A DNA stretch of 47,118 nucleotides from Candidatus Gastranaerophilales bacterium (GCA_947589425.1 CANQAV010000003.1:102186-149303), one strand, 5' to 3'; positions 17,122-25,731 are shown, counted from the stretch's first letter. Made by a program: numbers and translations. Notes: generated by a model not told the origin, from the sequence alone.

Positions 17122-17685
17122 TTATTTCTTTTTTGCCGGAGTTTTGGTTTTTGCTTCCTGCATTAATTCATCAATTATTTTATTATTTTCATCATATCTT
17201 TCTTTGCTGAGTCCCAGCTTAAGCGCCTTTGAATTATCCGCTTTTGCACCCGTAAAATCTTTATTCAGAGCTTTTGTTAAACTGCGTGCCGCATATAGGG
17301 GATAAAAATCGGGTTTTAAATTAATTGCTTTTGTATAGTCATTAATTGCTTCTTTATATTTTAAGTTTTCAAGATATAAATTGCCTCGATTTGAATAAAC
17401 GGATGAATTTTTAGGGTCAAGTTCAAGCGCTTTTGTATAATCTTTAAGAGCCAAATCAAAATTTTTCAAATTTTTATAAGCAGTCCCTCTGTTGTTATAT
17501 AAATTTGCATAATCAGGATATTGTTCTATACATACGTTTGTTTCTTTTATAAACTGCTCAAGCTTATTTTGTTTAATATATTTTTGTCCTTTTGCCTGAT
17601 ATTTCTCTAAATCACATTTTTGAGCCATTGCAGAGTTAAATAATAAAAATGAAGTAAACAAAGCACATAATAAAATCTTTTTCAC
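17122..17685 (-). CDS. Exported small TPR protein
   Basis: 187 residues. A signal peptide (about 1-21, 'LLCALFTSFLLFNSAMA') precedes about four TPR units: 'NLYNNRGTAYKNLKNFDLAL', 'VYSNRGNLYLENLKYKEAI' and so on. The tail is basic ('KTKTPAKKK'). It is probably a periplasmic protein-protein interaction module. Its last 31 bp recur at 15579. The 270-bp gap to the Fic gene (16852-17121) contains a GC-rich patch near 17000 that I cannot assign. Confidence 0.85.
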   Translation of the reverse strand: MKKILLCALFTSFLLFNSAMAQKCDLEKYQAKGQKYIKQNKLEQFIKETNVCIEQYPDYANLYNNRGTAYKNLKNFDLALKDYTKALELDPKNSSVYSNRGNLYLENLKYKEAINDYTKAINLKPDFYPLYAARSLTKALNKDFTGAKADNSKALKLGLSKERYDENNKIIDELMQEAKTKTPAKKK

Positions 17686-17768
17686 GATATCGCCCCCTAA
17701 AATTTATAATGAAATCATATCAGATTTTTATTGCGAATAAAAGTCCTTAAATAAAATATTTATTATGT

Positions 17769-17780
17769 TATATTAATTAA
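17769..17780 (+). promoter_or_regulatory. -10 box for leaderless tcdA message
   Basis: TATATT at 17769-17774 is followed by only 6 nt before the ATG at 17781, and no Shine-Dalgarno exists. Transcription would start at or beside the ATG. The -35 is weak. Confidence 0.5.
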
Positions 17781-18482
17781 ATGGAAAATCAATTTTCAAG
17801 AACTGAAATGTTAATCGGTAAATGTGCGCTTGAAAAACTTTTTAAAAGCCATATTGCCGTTTTTGGTCTTGGCGGAGTAGGCTCATACTGCACGGAAGCG
17901 CTTATCAGATGCGGAATAGGAAAAATTGATTTAATTGATAACGATAAAATAAACGAAACAAACCTGAACAGACAGCTTTTTGCACTTCACAGCACAATAG
18001 GCGAATTTAAGGTTGACGCTGCAAAAAAAAGGCTGTTCGATATAAATCCCGATATTCAAATTAATACGATAAATAAATTTTTTTCAAAAGAAAATTCATC
18101 CGAATTTGATTTCAAAAAATATGATTATATTATTGATGCGATTGACACGGTATCATCTAAAATTGAGCTTATTGTGAAAGCAAAAGAAAATAATGTTAAA
18201 ATAATATCTTCCATGGGTACGGGAAACAAATTAAATCCCGAAATGTTTGAAATAAATGACATAAATAAAACATCATACTGCCCGCTTGCAAGAGTTATAA
18301 GATATGAATTAAAGAAAAGAAATATAAAAGATTTAAAAGTTGTTTATTCAAAAGAAATCCCCAAAAAATCCAATTTAAAAGAAGGAAAAAAGCAAATTCC
18401 CGCAAGCATCTCCTTTACACCGCCCTCAGCAGGGCTTTTAATTGCTTCATACGTTATAAAAGATTTAATTCAAATAATTTAG
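17781..18482 (+). CDS. tcdA: tRNA threonylcarbamoyladenosine dehydratase
   Basis: 233 residues of the ThiF/MoeB/E1-like superfamily. Nucleotide site 'GLGGVGS' (29-35), the signature 'DNDKINETNLNRQ' (53-65) and 'YIIDAIDTVSSK' are all present. There are no zinc-binding CxxC pairs, which separates it from MoeB/ThiF and fits TcdA (CsdL), the enzyme that dehydrates t6A37 in tRNA to its cyclic form. The length fits this subfamily. It precedes the recombinase by about 40 bp on the same strand, probably by chance of location rather than function. Confidence 0.88.
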   Translation: MENQFSRTEMLIGKCALEKLFKSHIAVFGLGGVGSYCTEALIRCGIGKIDLIDNDKINETNLNRQLFALHSTIGEFKVDAAKKRLFDINPDIQINTINKFFSKENSSEFDFKKYDYIIDAIDTVSSKIELIVKAKENNVKIISSMGTGNKLNPEMFEINDINKTSYCPLARVIRYELKKRNIKDLKVVYSKEIPKKSNLKEGKKQIPASISFTPPSAGLLIASYVIKDLIQII

Positions 18483-18524
18483 GCTTATATTCTTTTTGCA
18501 AACAAAAGCGGAAAGGATATTTTT

Positions 18525-19088
18525 ATGAAAAAAACGGTTGAGCCAATCAGAAACAAAAAGGATATTTCGGCGCTTGAAAACTATTTTAAAAAAAACAGCA
18601 AAAGAAATCTTCTGATTTTTACTTTCGGTTTAAATACGGGGCTTCGGGTTTCGGATATTTTAAATTTGAATATTGAAAATGTAAAAACTAAAAATTATGT
18701 TGAAATAAGAGAGAAAAAAACAAAAAAATATAAAAAATTCCCCCTGAACTCAAAATTAAAAATTTTAATTAAAGATTACTTAAAAGAAAGAGAAAAAACA
18801 TATTCCCTAACAAATGACGAGCCTTTATTTATAGGCAAAAAAAGAAAAAGACTAAATCGGTCGCAGGTATATCGCTTTTTAAATTCTGCCTGCAAAAAGC
18901 TTAAAATCAATGTACATATAGGCACTCATACAATGAGAAAATCTTTCGGATATCACTTTTATAAGCAATATAAGGATGTTGCACTTTTGCAGAAAATATT
19001 TAACCACTCCTCGGCTGATATTACATTAAGATACATAGGGATTGATCAGGACGAAATAGATTTTTCATATTTAAATTTTGAACTTTAG
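18525..19088 (+). CDS. Short tyrosine recombinase (catalytic domain only)
   Basis: 187 residues, lacking the usual N-terminal arm- and core-binding domain. The catalytic set is complete: R41 ('TGLRVSD'), a basic beta-hairpin with K64/K65, H135 and R138 ('HTMRKSF'), H161 ('NHSSAD') and nucleophile Y170 ('LRYIGI'). AAAGGATA lies about 10 nt before the ATG. Only 14 bp after its stop begins the first of two perfect 21-bp inverted repeats flanking a 106-bp promoter-bearing segment. The simplest reading is a dedicated invertase for that switch. No phage genes are nearby. Confidence 0.93.
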   Translation: MKKTVEPIRNKKDISALENYFKKNSKRNLLIFTFGLNTGLRVSDILNLNIENVKTKNYVEIREKKTKKYKKFPLNSKLKILIKDYLKEREKTYSLTNDEPLFIGKKRKRLNRSQVYRFLNSACKKLKINVHIGTHTMRKSFGYHFYKQYKDVALLQKIFNHSSADITLRYIGIDQDEIDFSYLNFEL

Positions 19089-19102
19089 ATTTGCACCAAA
19101 AT

Positions 19103-19250
19103 ATCTAAAATGATGCAAAAGTCCTCTTTCGCTATAATATCATAAAAAAATTTGTCGAAAAGATAAAATTTCGACTTTGGTAAAAAGGAAATTGCGTTAT
19201 GAAAAATTAGCTTTTATAAGATTTTTAAAACTTTTGCATCATTTTAGATA
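19103..19250. repeat. Putative invertible segment: 21-bp perfect inverted repeats around 106 bp
   Basis: The arm at 19103-19123 (TATCTAAAATGATGC...) is the exact reverse complement of 19230-19250, and pairing stops sharply at both ends. The 106 bp between is too long for a normal hairpin loop. It holds a 7-bp palindrome (GTCGAAA/TTTCGAC) and a promoter-like pair pointing right. It lies between a tyrosine recombinase gene and the start of the AlgJ/AlgI-like operon, the layout of known phase-variable promoters. Confidence 0.82.
19192..19220 (+). promoter_or_regulatory. Promoter inside the invertible segment, facing the acylation operon
   Basis: TTGCGT at 19192-19197 and TATAAG at 19215-19220 are separated by 17 bp. 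Transcription would start near 19227, cross the right inverted repeat and reach the ATG at 19266. In the orientation given the operon would be ON; flipping would turn the promoter toward the recombinase gene. A TATAAT at 19134-19139 also lies inside but has no good -35. Confidence 0.6.
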
Positions 19251-19265
19251 AAGAAAATCTTAAAA

Positions 19266-20921
19266 ATGAATTTTAAAATCAAAAAAAGAGTAATTCTTGC
19301 AATAATTTTTACCGTTGTCACAATTATTGCAGCAAATAAATTCTGGTATTCGCACCTGCCTTTGCCTTTAAGCATGGATATTAAAGGGAAAAATACCTGT
19401 ACAATTGAAATTCAAATAAATCTTAAAGACTCAAATGATATAATGGCAAGAAAAATAAGGCGGGATAAAAAAACGCTGAATTTAAACGAAAATTTTAAAG
19501 CCGATTTTTTAATTAAAAATGTAAGACATCCGAAAAGACTAAAAATAGTAATATACGGACTTGAAAAAAACGTACCTTTAAAAATAAGCAAAATTGTATT
19601 TAACAACAAAGACGAATTAAACGACTTGGAAAATTTTTCGGCGGAAGAGGCTGAAATTACGGTTAAAAATAATGAACTTATAATAATTCCTCTCTCGGGG
19701 ACAATATATTTAACTTATGAAAAAACTCTAAAAACAAAAGAGCCGATTAAATTTGATTTTTGCGTTTTTATTATAATTCTTGTTTTATCTTATTTAATTT
19801 TTTATAAATTATCAAACTATAGTGCAAGCTTTAAAGACATAAACAAAAAATCACGAATTGAAATTATATTTTTAACAATATTTTTTATTTTTCTTTTTGT
19901 TCCAATGTCCCGTATCAATCAAGATGAAATATCAAAACAGGAAAACAGAACTCTTGCAAAATTAAAACCTCTTATATATAAAAACTGTATTATTAATTTC
20001 CGCTTCACAAAAGATTTTGACGACTGGTTTTGCGACAGATTTAATTTAAGAGAATTTTTCATCTCAGTATATGATACCAGATGGCTTCTTGCAAAAAACT
20101 GGAAAACAAATTCCGTACTTAAAGGGAAAGACAACTGGCTTTTTTCTAACAGCATTGAAAGCACAAACAGCTATACAAACGAAAATCCGTTTACGGAAAA
20201 TGACCTTAAAATTATCACCTCATATCTTGAAGAAGTGAATGATTACTGTAATAAACACAACAAAAAATTTTATTTTTTAATAGCACCCGATAAATCAAAA
20301 ATATACGGCGAATATTATCCGGATGAAATCAAAGCTCCAAAAACCCAATCAAGAGCGGAACAACTAACCGAATATTTAAGAAAAAATTCAAAAATAAATG
20401 TAATATACCCTAAAAGCGCTTTAATCAAAAACAAAGGAAAAGATTTGCTCTATTGGAAACAAGATACCCACTGGAACAATCTCGGGGGATATATCGGATA
20501 TTGCGAACTTATGAAAGAAATTAATAAAGATTATAAAGATATAGCTGTTTTTAAACCCAAAAGCTACACAAAAGAAACCCATATTGGCGATTTAAATAAA
20601 ACTCTTCCCAAAATCCTTCAAAAAGAAGATAAAACCCTCTATAAAACACCTTCTCAAGAAAACAAAGATATATGCGTCTTTCCCGAGTATGATAAAGGAA
20701 TAGTTAATTGTTTTAATAAAAACGAAAAAATTAACCTGATAATGTATCGGGACTCTTTTTCAAGGGCATTAATCCCCTATCTTTCATACTCGTTTAAAAA
20801 TTCAAAATTTATATGGCGCTATGATATTTCAAAAACGGTAATTGATGAAGGAGATGTTATCGTTCTTCAAGTAGTGGAGAGATTTTTGCATGAATTAAAG
20901 GAGAAAAAACTGCAGATGTAA
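19266..20921 (+). CDS. AlgJ/AlgX-like SGNH-type O-acyltransfer protein, copy 1
   Basis: 551 residues. A signal-anchor at about 8-24 is followed by an extracytoplasmic beta-rich part (about 35-160), two further membrane segments (165-182, 200-214) and a C-terminal AlgJ/AlgX-like domain (about 220-550). Catalytic-type motifs: 'KQDTHWNNLGGYIGY' with D400/H402, and a Ser in 'MYRDSFSRALIPY' (S497/S499). Such proteins pass acetyl groups delivered by an AlgI-type membrane acyltransferase onto exported polysaccharides. It is the first gene after the invertible segment. The 98 bp from 19868 match copy 2 almost exactly, hinting at gene conversion. The precise acceptor glycan is unknown. Confidence 0.85.
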   Translation: MNFKIKKRVILAIIFTVVTIIAANKFWYSHLPLPLSMDIKGKNTCTIEIQINLKDSNDIMARKIRRDKKTLNLNENFKADFLIKNVRHPKRLKIVIYGLEKNVPLKISKIVFNNKDELNDLENFSAEEAEITVKNNELIIIPLSGTIYLTYEKTLKTKEPIKFDFCVFIIILVLSYLIFYKLSNYSASFKDINKKSRIEIIFLTIFFIFLFVPMSRINQDEISKQENRTLAKLKPLIYKNCIINFRFTKDFDDWFCDRFNLREFFISVYDTRWLLAKNWKTNSVLKGKDNWLFSNSIESTNSYTNENPFTENDLKIITSYLEEVNDYCNKHNKKFYFLIAPDKSKIYGEYYPDEIKAPKTQSRAEQLTEYLRKNSKINVIYPKSALIKNKGKDLLYWKQDTHWNNLGGYIGYCELMKEINKDYKDIAVFKPKSYTKETHIGDLNKTLPKILQKEDKTLYKTPSQENKDICVFPEYDKGIVNCFNKNEKINLIMYRDSFSRALIPYLSYSFKNSKFIWRYDISKTVIDEGDVIVLQVVERFLHELKEKKLQM

Positions 20922-20992
20922 TATGAATTTTAATAACCAAAACAAAAAGTTTATGGTATATTAACTTAAGAAAATCAAAGGAATTAATTAAA

Positions 20993-22742
20993 TTGGAAGC
21001 TGAAAAAACCAAACATTTTCTTAAAAAAAGAACAATTTTTGCAATTTTATTAACAATTTTGACTGTAATTTTAACCAATAATTATTGGTTTATTTTTAAA
21101 CCCATGCCCGTAGGTTTTGATATCTCTTCTGTTAGAGGGGGGGGGTTTAGATGTTGAAATACAGCTCAACAAAAAAGATAACAATGAATTTAGAAAAATA
21201 AAAAAAGATACAAAAACCATAGTTTTAAAAGAAAATTCAACAGTTAATTTAAATATCAGACGCTCTCGCTTTCCAAAAAGAATTAAAATTATTTTATCCG
21301 ATGTTAAAAACGGCGATATTTTAAAAATCAGCAACATAAATTTAAAAAACAAAAAGTGGAATATAAAAGACTATAGCAAATTCAAAGTTGAAGGTGCGGA
21401 AATTTTAAGCACAAATTCAAATTCCATAAACCTAAAAGCAAACTGTGAACAAATTTCCCTTGAATACCCCGAAACAATAAACATAAGCGCATCAATCAAA
21501 TTTGATATAAAAGCATTAATCATTATTTTAATTCTTACTTATTTAATATCATATAAGCTTTCAAGCTATGTAGCAGACTTTAATACCATAAAAGGAAAAC
21601 CCAAAACAGAAGTAGCATTTTTAACAATATTTTTTATTTTTCTTTTTGTTCCAATGTCCCGTATAAATCAAGATGAAATATCAATAAAAGAAAACAGAAC
21701 TCTTGCAAAATTAAGCCCTTTGATAAATGAATACAAGGAAATTAACTATCAATTCACAAAAGATTTTGACAACTGGTTTTGCGACAGATTTAATTTAAGA
21801 AATTGTTTTATCGGGTTATATTACACTATTAAAATTACACTGAATGAAAAAAACGAAAACGGTTTATATGATAAAACAACAGGCTTTATGTACGGGACGG
21901 GCGAGCTTAAGGAAATAAAACCGCAAGACATAAAAGAAAACCTTGAAGCACTTAAGAAACTGGAAGAATTTTCAAAAAGAAATAATATTAAGCTCTACGT
22001 TCTAATAGTCCCTCAAAAAACAGTAATATATAAAACCGATAAAACAGACAGAATAAGTAATTTTTCTCAAAAAGATTTCCTTCAATATCTTGATGAATTT
22101 AAGTCAAAATCTCATATCAAAATTATTTATCCTTATGAAGCTTTGCTTAAAGGAAGCAAAAACAATCTTGTATTTTTTAAAACAGAACACCACTGGAGCG
22201 ATGACGGGGCTTATATCGGATATCTTGAATTAATGAAAGAAATCTCAAAAGATTTTAAGGATGTAAAAACTCTTAAGGAAAATGATTTTAATTTTAGTTA
22301 TGATAACCTCATAAGAGGAGATTTTGAAAGGAAATATGCCTTTGGGACAACGGCAGAGTACCTTGGCGTACTTAATTTAAAAAAATATCATAAAGATAAA
22401 TACAGATATTTTACTCATAAAGACTTTGAAAATTTAAAAACCGTTAAAAAAACCAAAAAATTTCAAAGAAACAAATTCTTCTCTTATCCGAAAGGCGCAA
22501 ACCACAGGGTAATTATGCTCGGAACATCACAAAATGAAAATTTGTCTGAATTTATTCCTTTTACCTTCAAAAACGTTAAAAGAATAAGGACTAACAATGT
22601 AGAAGGAATTACCCGGGAAGAAGATGCAAAAATAATGAAATACTACAAAAATGAAATTCTGGACTATCATCCCGACATCATGATATTCTGTATCACATAC
22701 GGCAATATCGAAAACCTTAATCAATTATTCAATATGGAGTAA
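20993..22742 (+). pseudogene. AlgJ/AlgX-like protein, copy 2, frameshifted (phase OFF) at a poly-G tract
   Basis: The gene begins at TTG 20993 with AAAGGA 10 nt upstream: signal anchor 'TIFAILLTILTVILTNNYW', then 'PVGFDISSVRGGG'. A run of nine G at 21137-21145 throws it out of frame and it stops at 21157 after 54 residues. With eight G the frame continues 'GGGLDVEIQLNKKD' to 22742, giving 582 residues that align along their length with copy 1. Motifs 'KTEHHWSDDGAYIGY' and 'IMLGTSQNENLSEF' replace D-T-H-W and R-D-S-F-S, so active-site details differ. A homopolymer G run in such AT-rich DNA suggests slipped-strand phase variation; a sequencing error is the main alternative. Confidence 0.85.
21137..21145 (+). 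repeat. Poly-G tract (nine G) inside copy-2 coding sequence
   Basis: A mononucleotide run near codon 49, within 'VRGGG'. Eight or eleven G would give the full-length protein; nine gives truncation. Confidence 0.95.
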
Positions 22743-22744
22743 AT

Positions 22745-24154
22745 ATGCTTTTTAGTTCAATGACATTTATATTTGTATTTTTACCTATTGTACTTTTATT
22801 GTATTTAATTACAAAAAAAGAACTTCATAACCCAATACTTTTGGGGGCAAGCATAATTTTTTATGCCTGGGGAGAGCCGAGATATCTTGCCATAATGCTC
22901 TTAACCATAGTTATAAACTACTTCGGGGCAATTTTAATTGAAAATAAACCTGAAATTAAAAAGCTCACTCTTTTTATAAGCGTTTTGCTTAATCTTTCTT
23001 TCCTTGTTTATTTTAAATATTTCAATTTTATTTTAGATAATTTAGGCAATATTTTTCATCATGATTTCAACATGATAAATATTATTATGCCGATTGGTAT
23101 ATCTTTTTATACTTTTCAGGCGCTCTCTTATATTTTTGATGTATACAGAAAAGAAGTTAAAGCCCAAAAGGACATTTATAAACTTGCACTCTACATTTGT
23201 TTATTCCCCCAATTGGTTGCGGGTCCTATTGTAAAATATCACGATATTGAAGAACAGATAACTTCAAGGGAAGTAAATTTCAATAAAGTAAACCTCGGTG
23301 TTAAAAGGTTTATTTCGGGGCTTTCAAAAAAAGTGCTTATCGCAAACACCATGGGGCTTATTGCGGACAAAATATTTTCCCAAAATCCTGACTGTTTTTC
23401 CCATTTAATCTCGTGGATAGGCTCAATTGCCTATAGTTTTCAAATTTATTTTGATTTTTGCGGATATTCCGATATGGCGATTGGTTTAGGGTTAATTTTC
23501 GGCTTTAAATTTATGGAAAACTTTAATTATCCCTACATTTCAAAATCTATCACCGAATTTTGGAGAAGATGGCACATATCGCTGTCAAGCTGGTTTAAAC
23601 AATATGTCTATATTTCCTTGGGCGGAAACAGGGAAGGAAAATTAAAAACAATAAGAAATTTAGCAATTGTATTTTTACTCACGGGTATATGGCACGGGGC
23701 AAATTGGACTTTTGTAATATGGGGAATTTGGCATGGGACTTTTATCATAATTGAAAAAATATTGAATATTAAAGAATTTGAAAAAAGAAAACATCCTTTT
23801 TATGTTGATTTTTTAAGGCACATATACTGTATTTTAATTTTTATTACCGGCTGGGTAATCTTTAGAGCGGATAATATTCATTATGCAAAAGATTATCTTT
23901 TAAATATGCTTGGAATTTTAGATTTAAACAAAGAAAATTTCATCTATACCTTCTCATATTATGTTGACGTATATGAAATTATAATCTTTATCGCTGCGAT
24001 ATTATGCTCCATACCGCTATTTAAAAATATGATTTATCTGAAAAATAAATTTGCAAGGATAACAGTTAATTTATGGCTTTTAGCGTTAATGTTTTTATCA
24101 ACCTGTGCAATTGCTTCAGGCACATATAACCCTTTTATATATTTTCGGTTTTAA
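22745..24154 (+). CDS. AlgI-like MBOAT O-acyltransferase
   Basis: 469 residues with about ten membrane segments. MBOAT hallmarks: 'GISFYTFQALSYIFDVYR' (118-135), 'FPQLVAGPI' (154-162), 'DFCGYSDMAIGLG' (237-249), 'FWRRWHISLSSW' (272-283) and the catalytic-His stretch 'LTGIWHGANWTF' (H317), with H330 following. The family carries acyl groups, usually acetyl, across the inner membrane for polysaccharide O-acylation. It starts 2 nt after copy 2's stop, so it is co-transcribed and its translation may depend on ribosomes arriving from copy 2; the copy-2 frameshift could therefore lower AlgI too. Its 3' end overlaps the convergent gene by 20 bp. Confidence 0.93.
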   Translation: MLFSSMTFIFVFLPIVLLLYLITKKELHNPILLGASIIFYAWGEPRYLAIMLLTIVINYFGAILIENKPEIKKLTLFISVLLNLSFLVYFKYFNFILDNLGNIFHHDFNMINIIMPIGISFYTFQALSYIFDVYRKEVKAQKDIYKLALYICLFPQLVAGPIVKYHDIEEQITSREVNFNKVNLGVKRFISGLSKKVLIANTMGLIADKIFSQNPDCFSHLISWIGSIAYSFQIYFDFCGYSDMAIGLGLIFGFKFMENFNYPYISKSITEFWRRWHISLSSWFKQYVYISLGGNREGKLKTIRNLAIVFLLTGIWHGANWTFVIWGIWHGTFIIIEKILNIKEFEKRKHPFYVDFLRHIYCILIFITGWVIFRADNIHYAKDYLLNMLGILDLNKENFIYTFSYYVDVYEIIIFIAAILCSIPLFKNMIYLKNKFARITVNLWLLALMFLSTCAIASGTYNPFIYFRF

Positions 24155-24767
24155 CTTCATCTTTAATATATCTTATTCTAAATTTGTCTGATTTAGGAAA
24201 TATTCCCGCATAGCCTAAAAACAAAGATAAAATTATTGCTATCCAAAATCCGAAAACAAGAACAACTTCACTTTTAAAAGCAAGTCCGAGGTAAATCGCC
24301 AAAGCGCAGGTTAATACTGCAAATAAAATTGAAATCCCCGTTTTAATAAAGAAATTTTTCCAATTAATTGAATATTTTTTTAATCTGAAAAGACATATTG
24401 TTGCTAAGAGTGCTCTAAAAGCAAAAAACACAAGCAGCGAGGTTATAACTACATTGCTTATACCGCCAAATGTTTTAATTGCTCCGCTTGCTATTTTCAT
24501 CATAACGGTAGAATAGCAGACAAGAAGAGAATATAAAAGAATTATAAAAGACATTGTTCTTGATTTATATTTCAATAAAACAAATGCCATAAAAATCATC
24601 AGGCAAACATCAAAGATATAATTTAGAAACTGTTTTGATACAATGCTCACAACAAGCATAATGACAGATGATAATATTAAAAACCAAAACGCATCCCATA
24701 TTATTGTTTCACATCCCGAAATTTCGCTTAATTGCCTTTTGGGCTCGGGAAAATTGGTTTCGTTCAT
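24135..24767 (-). CDS. Hypothetical multi-pass membrane protein
   Basis: 210 residues. A short cytoplasmic head is followed by about six hydrophobic segments (around 24-45, 50-66, 72-90, 103-126, 140-165, 168-190) and a charged tail ('KSDKFRIRYIKDEVKTENI'). No transporter signature is recognised. It is convergent with the AlgI-like gene and overlaps its last 20 bp; opposing transcription could affect both. The upstream gap 24768-24950 holds nothing obvious. Confidence 0.75.
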   Translation of the reverse strand: MNETNFPEPKRQLSEISGCETIIWDAFWFLILSSVIMLVVSIVSKQFLNYIFDVCLMIFMAFVLLKYKSRTMSFIILLYSLLVCYSTVMMKIASGAIKTFGGISNVVITSLLVFFAFRALLATICLFRLKKYSINWKNFFIKTGISILFAVLTCALAIYLGLAFKSEVVLVFGFWIAIILSLFLGYAGIFPKSDKFRIRYIKDEVKTENI

Positions 24768-24950
24768 AAATACCCCTCTTATATTGACAAAAATATTTTA
24801 CAGAAAAATCTTATCATAATAAAATATACGGCGCAATTTTAATAATCCCGTAAACATTTAATAACGATTAAGGAAAGTAAATTTTCGGCTAAATATCGGT
24901 TTGACTTTTACTGTTTTATCACTTAAACTTGAGTAGGAAAAGAAGGCGGT

Positions 24951-25454
24951 ATGAAAAAAATATTATCGGGATTTTTTTGTTTACTATTTTTTATGTTATC
25001 AACCTGCTTAAGTGCAAATGCGGTTGTTGTTCCTGCTAATACCAGTATATTCATTACTCCCGACGAAAAAGTAACTTCAAAAGATAAAAATATCGAAAAA
25101 ATTAATGCTTCCATTACAAATGATGTGGTTGTTGACGGGGTGTTAGTGTTCAAAGCCGGAGATAAGGCAACTTTGACCGTTGATGAAGTGGAAAAAGCCC
25201 GTTGCTGGGGAAAAGGAGGTCAATTAACCATTATTAACGGATACGCTTTTGATGCCAAAGGACATAAACAAAAAATTTTATTATCAAAAAAATATTACGG
25301 CAAAGACAGAGAATGGACAAAGGTTTGCGGGGTGGTAAGCCTGTTCTTTTTATGGCCTTTAGCTTTGGTAGGCTTTGTGCATGGCGCTCAGGCAGTTGTA
25401 TCAAACACCGGCGAAATTGAAACAAACTTAGCTTCCCAATACAATTTTGAATAA
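24951..25454 (+). CDS. Secreted or envelope protein, beta-rich
   Basis: 167 residues. Signal peptide about 1-24 ('FFCLLFFMLSTCLSANA'). The mature part begins 'VVVPANTSIFITPDEKVTS' and contains 'NDVVVDGVLVFKAGDKATLTV', then a hydrophobic segment at about 126-148 ('VVSLFFLWPLALVGFVHGA'). The pattern 'tolerated limit, then a stored default value' (VxVPxxTxI ... VVxxGxxVFKxGD) resembles the 31153 protein and may be a shared envelope domain. The function is unknown. AAGGCGG precedes the ATG. Confidence 0.75.
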   Translation: MKKILSGFFCLLFFMLSTCLSANAVVVPANTSIFITPDEKVTSKDKNIEKINASITNDVVVDGVLVFKAGDKATLTVDEVEKARCWGKGGQLTIINGYAFDAKGHKQKILLSKKYYGKDREWTKVCGVVSLFFLWPLALVGFVHGAQAVVSNTGEIETNLASQYNFE

Positions 25455-25540
25455 TTCGCAAAGAGCTTTAAATCAAAGCTTAAGTATGGCAGGTTAATTG
25501 TAGCTTTAGTCTTATTTTGATTTAAACAAAAATGGAAAAA

Positions 25541-25616
25541 TGTCGTAGGCGGGAACTTTACAAACCCGAAAGAGGTTTGTAAACGCCGCTTGACGGCATA
25601 ATCGTTCAAGTCCCGC
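25541..25616. repeat. tRNA-Leu 3'-end copy with a three-stem foldable element
   Basis: The stretch 25535-25554 repeats 20 bp that end inside the tRNA-Leu gene (25644-25663). It is followed by a perfect 10-bp hairpin (25557-25583), a GCCG/CGGC hairpin with CTTGA loop (25585-25597), and TTCAAGTCCCGC, which matches the tRNA T-arm in the opposite orientation and pairs back with GCGGG(A)ACTT at 25549. It is non-coding; reading frames over it are chance. The rest of 25455-26056 holds tRNA-Leu and otherwise nothing I can identify. Confidence 0.75.
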
Positions 25617-25649
25617 GTGAACAGTTTACTGAAAATTGACAATGAAAAA

Positions 25650-25731
25650 TGTCGTAGGCGGGACTTGAACCCGCACGGATTTCTCCACACGCCCCTCAAA
25701 CGTGCGCGTATACCGATTCCGCCACTACGAC
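25650..25731 (-). tRNA. tRNA-Leu (anticodon GAG)
   Basis: Class II tRNA with a long variable arm. The acceptor stem GTCGTAG/CTACGAC is perfect. The anticodon stem CACGT/GCGTG closes loop TTGAGGG, giving anticodon GAG. The T-arm is GCGGG-TTCAAGT-CCCGC. The discriminator is A and CCA is not encoded. Part of its 3' end is duplicated about 109 bp downstream of the gene. Confidence 0.96.

Noticed and set aside
18525-19088. Reading the tyrosine recombinase as a sign of a prophage or integrative element
   Set aside because: No phage, relaxase or att/tRNA context adjoins; the inverted repeats and promoter explain it better as an invertase.
25388-25699. Minus-strand frame at tRNA-Leu
   Set aside because: It overlaps the tRNA and the end of a supported secreted-protein gene; no ribosome site or protein-like composition.
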